Shown piece by piece: positions 27,371 to 38,100 of a stretch of 64,000 bases of DNA (position 1 is its first letter; each line of letters opens with the position of its first letter). This DNA is from Nelumbo lutea. Taxonomy: Eukaryota > Streptophyta > Magnoliopsida > Proteales > Nelumbonaceae. Position numbers and translations under genes: made by a program. The notes under the pieces were generated by a model. That model had not been told where the DNA came from and did no database searches. It saw nothing but the letters and a program-made list of their open reading frames with translations. Location: assembly GCA_022828595.1 (NCBI GenBank), contig JAKGHH010000003.1, positions 59,943,759-60,007,758 on the forward strand, given 5' to 3'.

Positions 27371-27761
27371 ATGAGCACCACTAAAGACATTCGCTAATTT
27401 GACATAGGCAAAGTACTCTATAAATGCCTAAGGAATAGGCAGCTCGGGTATGAGCACCTATGATATCTTGGGAATACCAGGCAATTCGACATAGGCGAGG
27501 TAACTAATGCGCAGATAGGTCGGGCATACACCCTACAATGTCGCTCACTTCGACGTACATCTTGTGAGGCTGCCTCTATGCACTAAGTGACAGTTTGGGG
27601 TAACAGCTAAGGAACCCCTACTTCGGTCATCTAGCTCGATAGTTCAACAGTTCGGAAAAATCACCATGGCCAAAAGATCAATTGCACAACACTTAACAAA
27701 AAATGTATTTCATTATAAAGAGTTCATTACAAAAGGGGGAAAGGAGAAAAAGAAGCTGAGC
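27371..27761. other. Non-coding spacer of gypsy copy 2
   Basis: This lies between the tandem array and the stop of the antisense gene. It has further degenerate words of the array type (GGTATGAGCACC at 27368 and 27438) but no frame. It probably forms the 3' untranslated part of the antisense transcript. Confidence 0.4.
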
Positions 27762-29593
27762 TCACAGGCTCACAATACAAAAACTACTTGGGCACTCGTT
27801 GCTCTTGCCCGAAGCCTCGGCGGAGGAACCAGCCTTTTCATCGGCATTGGTCTCTACAATGTCATCACCGTTGCTCATGCCAAGGGCTACCTCCTTTGTG
27901 ATTTGTGAGGTAGTGATGGCATTCACATCGAGCTGCAGGAATTTGCGCTTGATCAGCCACCTATTGAGCTTGAAGCCTTTGCTGTAGCCCTCTGCCCCAG
28001 CCTCGACCAGCTCTCCCTCGAACTCCTCTGAGCTTTTATAATCTTGGACGGCCTTGAATTTGGCCTCCTCCATGGACTGAAGAAAGATTTCAGTCCGCTC
28101 CTTGACATCCGCCTCGAGTTTCTCTACTTGGCACCTCAGAGCTCCTTTATTTGTCTCAAGGTTTTCCACTTTGCGTAGCAGGTCTTCCTTCTTCGACATC
28201 AGTAACTTGATTAACTCTTTCTGAGCTAGCGCATCGCTCTCTAGCCGGTGAATCTGTCCGTAGGCTAAATTCAGCTCGGTATGGGTCTCACAAGATGAAC
28301 TCTCAGCAACTAGAGCCCGCTTTAAGTGCTGCTCAGACTGGTAGGTTAGGGCGTGCACGACGTTGTTCACCTGCCAAGAGTTCCAGTTAGTACCAGTAAG
28401 GCTACAAATGCATAAATCGAAGCTTAAACAAAACTTACTACCATGCAGTGGGTAGCTGCTCAAGCTTCGAGCTGACCAGGTGATAGTTCGGCCCAACTGG
28501 AGACTTCCTCGGTGCACGCAGCCCCTTTGCTCTTGTGAAGGCTGTATTGCGGCGGGTTCAGAATACTCCAAGTTGATCCCCCGCTCCCCGAAGTAGTAAC
28601 GACAGTCTCAGGAGTGGGCTCCGCAGTTGTCTCGGGCTCCCGAGGTAGGGCCTTCTCTGGTTCCTCTAAGTCAATCACCGGAGCAACAGAGGGCTATTCA
28701 TGATTGGGAATAGGAGCCCGAGGAGACTCGACGCGAGCTCTTTTGACAGCCCGCTTCTTCTTCCCCTTCATTTTCCCAAAGAGTCTATCCGTGCTGAGCC
28801 GTTCCATGGGGCCTGCAACAAATCTCAACGTTAGTGACACCATAAAAAAGAGATGGCAACTATTAAGATAAGACACTAACTCTTGACCAAAGTGACCAAC
28901 CAGGGCTCAAGTCGGCTTCTATGAGCTTGTCCTCAGTGATATAGTCCTTGTAGTCAAACCCGAGCTCCGCCTAAGATTGGAGCATCTCTTTTGTTTTCAA
29001 GTCTAGCCTAATACCGGAGTCCTGAACAACCGCCCTCCAATGAGTAGGAAAGGGCCACCCCGTGGAATTGCGGACTGCAAAATAATCCCGTTTCTAGGCC
29101 GGGATTTTACTAGGAAGCTTGTGCAACAACTTATAGCCCGGGCGAGAGGACATGTGGTAGGCCCACCTATGCTCGGGGAGAACGCTAGAGGAATTATTCT
29201 TTATAGACAAGATAGAGGAGAAAATGTCGAGATCAAGGGGCAGGGCATAGTTGAAGCAGAGGGAGATTGTCCCAACCACATTCCGAATGGAGTTCGGGTG
29301 AAGTTGGTCTATGGTGACGTTGAAAAACTTTTAGACCTCTATGATTAGGGGGTGTAGAGGAAGATGGAGCCCAACCGCGAGTTGTTCTCTGAAAATCACA
29401 ATCTCAGTGTGACCATGTTCCCAAGGGAAGTTATCTGAGGCCTGTCTGGTACCCAAACTTGATGTGAGGAGGATGCTGGGTTATCTGAGGCCTCCCATGC
29501 CTCATAAGTTGATTGTGCTTTAGAGGCACCTACTTGAGCCGAAGTACCCACCTCGGGCTCATCTAGAAGACTGTCAAAGCTATGGTCTGACAT
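27762..29593 (-). pseudogene. Antisense gene of gypsy copy 2 (PF04195-like), full length
   Basis: The gene starts at an ATG at 29593 (MSDHSFDSLLDEPE) on the strand opposite gag-pol. Then come a PF04195-like domain (FREQLAVGLHLPLHPLI, NVTIDQLHPNSIRN and LPLDLDIFSSIL), a basic stretch (MKGKKKRAVKRAR), an acidic middle, a long coiled coil (about 28370-27970, with EKLEADVKERTEIFLQSMEE) and an acidic tail ending at 27762. Two introns lie at the same places and phases as in copy 1: 28813-28900 (phase 1, after LSPG) and 28371-28438 (phase 0, between HCMV and VNNV). A TATA box precedes it at 29753-29760. At least three breaks (a frameshift near 29400, a stop near 29095 and stops near 28460-28470) make this copy dead. 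The function is unknown; the basic stretch suggests a nuclear protein. Confidence 0.7.
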
Positions 29594-29752
29594 AACTGCG
29601 AACTGGAAAACGAGGAGATAGGGAAACTCACCAAGGGAAAACGACCGAACTAGAAAGCTAACAAGCTGGAGAACCCGAGCTGAGGAGTTTAGGCGCGCCG
29701 TCAGAGTGAACGCTATTGAACTTATGGCGGAGAAAATGACTCGGGTCCCCCC

Positions 29753-29760
29753 TATTTATA
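29753..29760 (-). promoter_or_regulatory. TATA box for the antisense gene of copy 2
   Basis: On the minus strand the sequence reads GGCTATAAATAGGGGG. This consensus plant TATA box sits 160 bp upstream of the antisense ATG at 29593, leaving room for a start site near 29725 and a leader of about 130 nt. It lies outside the LTR, so the antisense gene would have its own promoter. Confidence 0.6.
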
Positions 29761-30050
29761 GCCGCTATATCCGAGAATCAACGGTTAGGATCAGGGCAAT
29801 CCAACGGCTATCAAGAAAACCGGTTGTGCGACCCCCGAGGTGAAATCAGTTTAGCGCATTTTTTGGCGTCCGCGGAGTCTATAGATCGCGTGACGTTCGC
29901 ACGTGAACTGTACGCAATCCGGGTTATCTTTGATTGAGCCAAGTAGCAAACTGGTCCGACCAACAAACTATCTGACTAGGCGACCTGGACTTCGAGCCAA
30001 ATCCATCCGTCACATCATGAACTCCTCACACCAGGTCAGGACCCCTGGCC

Positions 30051-30068
30051 TGGGGAGCGGGGGGCAAT
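30051..30068 (+). other. Polypurine tract of gypsy copy 2
   Basis: TGGGGAGCGGGGGGCAAT directly precedes the TGATAGAGGG start of the 3' LTR. It is the expected plus-strand primer site and fixes the LTR start at 30069. Confidence 0.7.
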
Positions 30069-30683
30069 TGATAGAGGGTGATTTGGCCTGACCTCATAAT
30101 AAGGGGACACGTGGACATGACCTGACATAAGTGACAACTCAGCATAACGAGCTCGGTACGACTCAACCTGACAGCTCGCTTGAAGTGGTAGCTCACTGCA
30201 AGATGATACTCCGACACCCCGAGCTAAGACTCCCAAGTAGGGAGCGTCCCGAGCTAAAGACACCTCGGGTTAGGCTCATCGGCCCCCTAACTAGGATCAG
30301 TTCGCTCCCGCCTAAACTTAGGCTCTCAGAGACCCACCTCGGAGAAGCACCTTGGCACATCGCCAATAGCTCGGTGTAAGGTAGCTCGAGGTAGAGCAAT
30401 TCGACGTATCATGGGAGATTCACTGCCTGACAACCATACCTGCCAGACTGCACCCACGTCTCTCGCCTGGCGACGTCTGGCAGGACCGTACTCTACAACG
30501 ATTACCTTTGCCCGCCAGCACAACTCTGACAGATAACGGCTAGCCACGCCAAGCCGTTATTTGACAAAAGATCGCCGTAGCATATTCGGGGGGCGTTTGC
30601 ACCTGACATGTCAGAAGACCAGTATATAAGGGCCTTGACCCGTAGGGGCGAGGGGATCACGTGATCATCACTCTTTGCTCTTT

Positions 30684-30746
<63 letters not shown>

Positions 30747-30895
30747 TCTCAGTTTGAGTTACTAACTTGATCGTTGGAGTGATCCCGTCGGGTGAATCCC
30801 CCTGGATCCTTCATGCTTCCTCACACGTGTCTTGTCCGTCGCCATTTAAGAGCTCAACCGCTGCCAGCTAGGGGTGACCAGATCGCGCACCATCA
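30069..30895 (+). repeat. 3' LTR of gypsy copy 2
   Basis: The LTR runs 827 bp from TGATAGAGGG to ACCATCA. A TATA box (TATATAAG, 30623-30630) marks the promoter, and a CT tract (30686-30743) lies in the presumed transcribed leader. It points towards PTAC3, whose start codon is 645 bp beyond its end, so it could contribute promoter activity to that gene. That effect is speculative. Confidence 0.7.
30686..30743 (+). repeat. (CT)n microsatellite in the LTR
   Basis: About 29 uninterrupted CT units lie just downstream of the LTR TATA box. Tracts of this kind are common in 5' leaders of plant genes. Confidence 0.95.
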
Positions 30896-31539
30896 AACAT
30901 CAACAACAAAATTATGGATGTCAATTTCTTCAACTCTTTTAAGAATGATTTGGATGACACCAACATCAATTTAGCAAAAGAACTCTAATCTTTGCCCTAG
31001 AAGTTTTTGAGAAAACTCGGTCTTTCCTTTTTTGTAAGTTCACCTTTGTGCTTTGATTGCTTTTTACTTATTTGTTTTATTGTTTCAATGAATACAAGGG
31101 TAAATTTGAATTCAAATTTAAGCAAATATTTTGTTTTTGGGTAAAATAGTAAAATTCAATCATTTCAGATGTTGAAAAAATGTTCCAATAATATTTTATT
31201 TTCAAAGTATTAAACCAAAAAAGCTTTCACGCTGGTTTGACTTGAAATCTAAATAATAAATTTAGTACTACGCCATTAGGGTTTGAAACACATTTTATTG
31301 TTAGGAGATCCGGACTCTTTTAGCGGTTCGAATCTGAATATGAATGAAATCAACTTATGTGCAAATGCTAGCCAATAACGACCCCAACCCCACCTGACGA
31401 GCAGAACGGCCAAATGTCATCTCTCCATAACTCTAAAACCCCGGTTCTCTCTGTTTCAAACCCCTTTCTCGTTATATCTTTTCTCGTTATATCTTATCCA
31501 CTCCCCCCCCCCCCCCGGCAAGAAAGAGAGGAAGCAGAA
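30896..31539 (+). promoter_or_regulatory. Upstream region and leader of PTAC3
   Basis: About 640 bp lie between the gypsy 3' LTR and the PTAC3 start. No clear TATA box is seen. The presumed leader has a direct repeat of TCTCGTTATATCTT (31470-31500) and a run of 14 C at 31503-31516, which is prone to sequencing error. An upstream in-frame ATG at 31414 would add 42 residues. Confidence 0.4.
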
Positions 31540-34500
31540 ATGGCGTCTCTCTTATCCTACGCACCTCTTTCCTCAAAATATATTACCGGAAAAACTGGAA
31601 AATTCTCTAATCATACGGACTCCAACTTCTTCTCCACTTGCTCCCCGAGCTCTCGAAATGTAGTCGTTGTAGCTGCAATTTCGACTCCGGAGAAGAAGGC
31701 TAGGAGAAAAAAGCATGCCAAAGGCGATGATTCTGCTGCTTCTACTTCTTCCTCTTCTTCTACTGCAATATCGGCTGCCGAGAAAGGGCTGAGGCTTTCT
31801 TTCATGGAGGAGCTCATAGAACGTGCCCGAAGTCGCGATGTTGCCGGAGTTTCTGAAGTCATGTATGATATGATTGCCGCTGGACTCAACCCTGGTCCTC
31901 GATCATTTCATGGTTTGATTGTCGCCCATGCACTAATAGGCGATGACGAGGGCGCGGTAACCGTTGTTTCTATTCTCTCTTTTGTTGTGATTTGATTGTT
32001 ATGTTGTATGAATAATGTACTGGGAAAAAATGGAAGTGGGAAAAAAAAACTTAAGATATTGATAAAAAAAAAAAACTTAAGACCAACCCTGTATTCATTG
32101 TTAACTCATGTCATAAATAAGATGAAATAAAGATAATAAAAATGGAAGAGGGAAGAGAACCAGTTGGGCAAAAAACAAAATCCCACATGCTCTCTCTCTC
32201 TCTCTCTCTCTCTGATAAATGGGAAAATGTTATGTTATAATATGTAAATGAAAAGGGAGGGCAAGGCACCCTCCACTATACAAGTATAACAAAAAATTCT
32301 CAAAAAGTATCACTATGCATTTTTCTCTCTCTTTATCTTTAAGCTAGAAATACCCAAACTACAAAACAGGCCCCCATGAGTCTGATATTAAAGTCTCTGA
32401 ATAGTGGTACAACTAAATACTAGCATTTTAAGGGGGTTAACTATTATTGCATAACATATAATGGCATGCATAGTGCATCCATGGTGTATTCTGCAGACAC
32501 TATTTTTTTGACCAGTAGAAAGTAATTTTATTAATGCAAACTTAAAGATTACAAGAGGGTGGGTGTAAAATCCACCCCAAACAACAAGAGTTTACATATT
32601 TACCCAAAATAATTGCTGTCTTAAAGCCCCTTGTTTGGCTAATGTGTCTGCCATTCCATTTTCTGTTGTTCTCACTTCTCACCCTTTAAAAGAAACTTTT
32701 AGCCCCTTATTAAGTTTTCAATCTCCCTAAATTTGTGCCAGGAAACCCAAGGGATTTCGGTACTGCATCTTGTCCAAGAGATGACCACTTGAGAGTCCCC
32801 TTCCATCTCTAGATTGTAGAAACCAATTTGTTTAGAAAACTTTAACCCCAGTAGTAAGCCGACCAGTTCTGTTGTCAGTGCATCATCATGCTCCAAAGTC
32901 ACCACTCTTCCTTTTGGATTTTTGAAGACACCTCCTACTAGGGGTGTCAATGGACCGGTTTTGGGTTGGACTTTGTCCAAATCAAAATCCATTTGGACGG
33001 ATTGGACGGACCAACAAGACATATTGAGTTTGGATGGACTGGATGGACCAATATGACATATTGGACTGGACCTGGTCCGTCCATAATGAATTTATATTAG
33101 ATTGAGACAATATCTGGTCCATTGATAGAAGATAAGAACATAGGTGTCAATAGACCAGGTTTGAGTTGAAACCAATCTAAATTAACAGGAATTTAAATAG
33201 ATTGTACAATCTTTGGACCAGTCCAAAATGGTCCAAAATATTCATTGGACTGGATTGGACTAGGTCCATTTATAATGGACTCACATTTGACTGGACCGGA
33301 CTGGACTAAATCCTGTCCAATTGACACCCTACCTCCTACCCCTGCTAGTCCCATATTGCCTATAGATGCCAAGGGTTTTCATACCATAATTAGGTCCTGT
33401 TTAATGATTAAGTGGTTGTTAAAAGAAGTACTTGTTGCACTTAGAAGTACTTATTTTAACAACCACTTAAGGTTGTTTGGTGACCCACTTGCCAAATCAC
33501 TTATTATGTTTTTAAACACTTATTGGGGTGAGGATGTTTGGTAAGCTATTTTCCCCATAAGTTCTTATATTGACACAAATGACAATTTTAGCCCTCACTT
33601 CACTCATACATATATACAAAAAAACCAAAAAAACACCAAACATGGAGGGGAAGAGTTGGGTGAACTAACCTCCTTGTCGCTGGTGGCTGGATAGTGAGAT
33701 TGTTGCCGTTAAACTCTTCCAAAGTGCAGATATGTGAACATAACAAACACGGGAGTTTCAAGTTTTAAAAAACCCAAGAAAATGATTTAATGAGAAGAAA
33801 AACTTCACAAAATGGAAGAAAATGGCAAAACAACAGGTCCGCCGACCATTTTTCCTCACTGCCGTATGTCACCGATGGACCTGTAATTGGGTGCGCCACT
33901 ACCTGGTTCGCTATGTTTGAATGAGGGGAGATGGAGGTAAAACCCTCATACGGGGGTATTTTGGGTATTAAAAGAAAAATACCAGAGACTAGTCCGTCCC
34001 ATTCTATTGGAGAAGTACTTCTCCAAGAAGTGCTGAAAAAAATCCAACTTCAAGTCACTTTTTTAATAAGTACTTTTAACAAAAAGTATTTCATCCACAC
34101 TTTTTTACCAAACACACACTTAATAACCACTTAATGTGTGGTCCCAACTCTTAAAAGAAGTACTTCTTAGAAGTGAAATCAAACAGGGGCTTAGTCTTTC
34201 CTTTTCTTGAGCTGAGAGTGCCACCTCTTTCTAAGTTCTCAAAATATCATTTGGTGAGAAATTTTGGAAAGCATCCAAAGTTTTCACCCACCGTGCGACT
34301 TTTATTTTAATTAAGTCAATGATTTCTACCTCAACCCTTCTCTTATCATTGAAAATTCTTCCATTCCTTTCTTCCCAAATGGTCCAGACCACAGTTGTCC
34401 TCATTGGTTTCCAAAGTAATCTTCCTCTTTTCTTTTTTTTTTTTTTTTTTTGATCAATACCTCCTATTTTCTTTGCCTGTATCAGGAAATTAGGATCAAA

Positions 34501-35110
34501 GAGGCCCCCACATCCTGAGGCACCCAAATAGAGAACAAAGATGCTTCGAAATATAAAGCACAAAAGAACAAAAGAGCAGGATATGAAAAAATGGCCAATA
34601 GTTTCATCATTGTCATTGCAAAGAAAAGACATGTAAGGGGGAGGGGCTTTTATTTGGCCTTCTTTTTTGCAGCACATCACAAGTGTTAATCTTTTTGAGA
34701 AAGACCTCCTAACAGAAGGCCTGAACTTTAGGAGGAATATGCTTTTTTCCCCCCCAATAAATAGGCTTGTACCAAATTTCTTTTACTAGGAAATTAACCC
34801 CCAAGGTATTTAGACTGCAGACACTTTTTTGAATCATGCCTGTAGTTTTTTGCCCCCACAATACACAAACACATGTTTAGTATATATTTACTATAATTTT
34901 TTTATGTATGTTGCAGTACAATCTATTTGTTTTATAGACAATTTATGTATTTCCTTTTTGTTACATATATGTTCCCTTTAATCAAGGATTAAAATATTGA
35001 TATGCCCAATACCCTTAAGTGGGTATTGGTGTGTATTGATATGACTGATACAATTTGGTAACTATGAAAGGTTTTAAAAGGTATAAACGGTAGAGACAAG
35101 GCAGTTGGAT

Positions 35111-35148
<38 letters not shown>

Positions 35149-38100
35149 CTATATATTGCCTTTTTATTACATATATTTTCCATGTATTTTCAACACAATT
35201 TATTTCTTTTATGGCCAATTTATATATTGCCTTTTTATTACATATACCCTTTTTAATTTAATATGGATCCTACGTTTTTTGAAATTTTATTTTGTACTTT
35301 GTTTTACACTTATAATTAGCTCTATTTAGATGAAATAATCAATTTATTTTATTTAGTTCATACATACACAACCACACACACACATACACACACATAAACT
35401 ACTTTATAACATTAAACTAAAATTACTTATATTTTCATCATAAGAGGGCATTTGTTATAATTTCTTTATTTATTTCATAACTAGTTTATTTATAAAAATA
35501 TATATTTAATTTATTTTATATATTCTTTTTAATCTTACTCCCATGCTTTTTTAAATTTTGTTTTGAACTTTCTTTTATGTTTTTAACCCATTTGCCTAAA
35601 TGAAATGATCTGTTTATTTGATTTGTATATATTCTAGCCTATTTTTTTTTTTAATATAAGCTAACTTATAAATGTTTTCAGATTAATATATTCATTATAT
35701 AAAATTTCTTTTTTTTTGATCAATTCATTATATAAAATATCTTTGTTGGTGCTAAATGATTTGTAAATGAGAGTGGTAAAAGAGACTTACAAATTTGTTT
35801 AAGTTTTATTGTATTGATAATATTTATTTATTATCTTTTGGTTTAAACAAAAATCTAACAATCACTTTTACTTCTTAGATTGGTGAGCTCTACTGCCTTA
35901 TGTTATGGGTGAACATGATAGATTGAGATGTGGAATAACACTAAATGGAACAGAATGGTGAAGCAGGATTCATGTAACCAACCCCGTATAGTTGGGATGA
36001 GGCTTAGATTATGATGATGTCACAATGTGGAATAGCGCATTAAGACTCTTTTATTTGGTAAATTAGGGAGAAACAAAGAGATATTATGCATAGTTATCAA
36101 GGCAACGCCTAGGTGACAAGGTGCCCTTGGAGGCTTGCCTCGCCCAGTCACCAAGCAGTTTATCATATTATGTAATAAAATACTTTTATATTGTTATTTT
36201 TTGATATTATAATTATAAAATAGACATTATTAAAGATAAACTAATTTCTTTTAATATTTTTTTATTTGTTAGGGTTTAATCAACACAAACATTGCTAACT
36301 GCTGTATTGAACCCTCGATGACTTCAAAATCTGCACCAATAAGTAAGGGAAGAACTTAAAATTTTGTCTAATCAACACATTTTCTTTTCTTCTTTTCCTA
36401 TAACAAAAATAGGGGTTCAGCCCCTATGTGTTTTGAATTTTCTTTCTTTTCTTCTTTTTCTTCTCATAAATATGTTGATTTTCTTGACTTAAACATGAAG
36501 TTTATAATTTTTTAATGAAAATTATGGATAGTTATTAAAGAAAGTTGGTTATGGAACCTAGGGAACTACCCTAGGATATGTGATTTTTTACTTAAAAAAA
36601 TCCACTGCCTAGGCGACAAGGCGCCCCCTGTCGCCTAGCCTCACCTTGGCGCCTAGAAAACTACGATATTGTGGTTTAAGAAGGATATTAGGAATTAGGA
36701 GAAATTTTTGAGTGAAAATTGTTTGGTTTTATTTTTTTGATAAAGTAAATTGTTTGATTTTATTGGTGACTAACTAACTAATTATGTTTATTTAAAGTTT
36801 TTAGTGATAAAAAATTATGTTCATATGAATTTTTGAATCTATCACATATTTTTTTTTTCCTTTTAATTTTAATAGGCTGATTAGATGATGTGTGCCTCAC
36901 CAATTTTGAGGTGAAAGGCAGTGAAGTGCATGTCTCATTATATTTGAGGCCTAAGCCTCGGATGATGCCTACATGGCAGTTGAGGCTAGGCATTTCAGCT
37001 ATACTTTGCCTTGAGGTGTATGCCTCAACGGCTTTTTAAGCCATGGTTCAATGTGATCAAACAGATCCCCTATTTTTGCATTTGATCCATCTGAACCAAC
37101 ATATACCTCTAACCCATATACTTCTTGGCATTGGACCTTCTAGTTCCTTCCGTTCCATTCCTCTTTCTTGAGAAAGTACATTCTTTTTTGAAGGTTAGGA
37201 CTTGGGATTTACACGAGTATTCACTATTCACTTGATGTTTTGTTATCTGAATTTCAGAGTTTACTCTTACTGGAGAACTGCTATACTCAATGCAGATGCA
37301 ATCACTGCGAAGGGAGTTGAGTGCAGGGCTTCGCCCTAACCATGAAACATTTATTGTATTAATTCGTTTATTTGGATCCAAAGGACATGCTACAAGAGGG
37401 TTGGAAATTCTTGCTGCGATGGAAAAGCTAAATTTTGACATACGCCAAGCTTGGCTAGTTCTTGTTGGTGTGATATCTCTTTATCCTTTTGTTGCTTAAG
37501 CTATTGCTTTTATGCAAGAAATTATATTCTTGGAAGCTGATCTTCTTTAATCAACTTGTTTAAACTAGAGGAGCTTGTCAGAAGCAATCATCTAGATGAT
37601 GCAAATAAAGTGTTTCTAAGGGGTGCTAAAGGAGGATTGAAAGCGACTGATAAGCTATATGATCTGTTAATTGAGGAGGATTGTAAGGCTGGGGATCATT
37701 CCAATGCTTTAACTATTGCCTATGAAATGGAGGCTGCTGGGCGAATGGCAACCACTTTTCATTTTAACTGTCTTCTTAGTGTGCAAGTAAGTTAGAGCTA
37801 TATGATCTGTTTGGCTGAGAAGTTTGAAGTTCTTTGGTTCTAATTATAGCTCTCATTTTCTTACATTTTACTGTTTAGCTAGTTTTTGCAGATAATTTTA
37901 GGGTTGGTTATGTCATGTAAACTGATCCTAATTATAGATATAGTCATTTAGTGACAGTTGGAGAGCAAGGTGAATGGGATTTTGGTTGAAGCAAGTAACT
38001 TTCTACTTTTTTCCATGGGTATTTGCTACACCATATTGGTGCCAGTGCCACAAATGTGCTTGTAATACAAGGCCAGAGAATCTGGTTCAAGAAGATCTCC

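Larger units (their letters stand above)
15032..30895 (+). mobile_element. Composite of two Ty3/gypsy elements joined head to tail
   Basis: From left to right: 5' LTR, primer binding site, gag, foreign patch, RT/RNase H, integrase and antisense gene of copy 1 (15032 to about 22900). Then, with no LTR between, part of gag, zinc knuckle, RT/RNase H, integrase, tandem repeats, antisense gene, polypurine tract and 3' LTR of copy 2 (about 22900-30895). The domain order PR-RT-RNaseH-INT (gypsy), the extra antisense gene between integrase and 3' LTR, and the tandem repeats there all point to the Tat-type lineage; this assignment is inference. The outer flanks (GGTTT left, AACAT right) do not match as a target duplication, as expected for a chimera. 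Both copies are dead. Confidence 0.8.
32502..34814 (-). mobile_element. 5'-truncated L1-type LINE in PTAC3 intron 1
   Basis: The target duplication CTGCAGACACT flanks it exactly (32491-32501 and 34815-34825). On the minus strand it carries the zf-RVT part (34680-34231, with WTIWEERNGRIFNDKRR) and then an RNase H-like domain (33350-32700, with GNMGLAGVGG and then VFKNPKGRVV across a MITE). The 3' end is the T-run at 32503. Endonuclease and most of RT were never inserted or are lost. Two MITEs sit inside. Confidence 0.85.

Noticed and set aside
31414..31539. Upstream in-frame ATG as the PTAC3 start
   Set aside because: It would add 42 residues with a long Pro run read from a C homopolymer. The downstream ATG has a better context and a normal transit peptide start.
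31611..31889. Minus-strand open frame over PTAC3 exon 1
   Set aside because: It is antisense to a conserved coding exon and its Ser/Glu-rich translation is a mirror of the Ser/Lys-rich transit region.
35982..36010. Possible SINE with a tRNA-like head
   Set aside because: Only a tail-like word is present. No A-box or B-box pair or target duplication could be found upstream.
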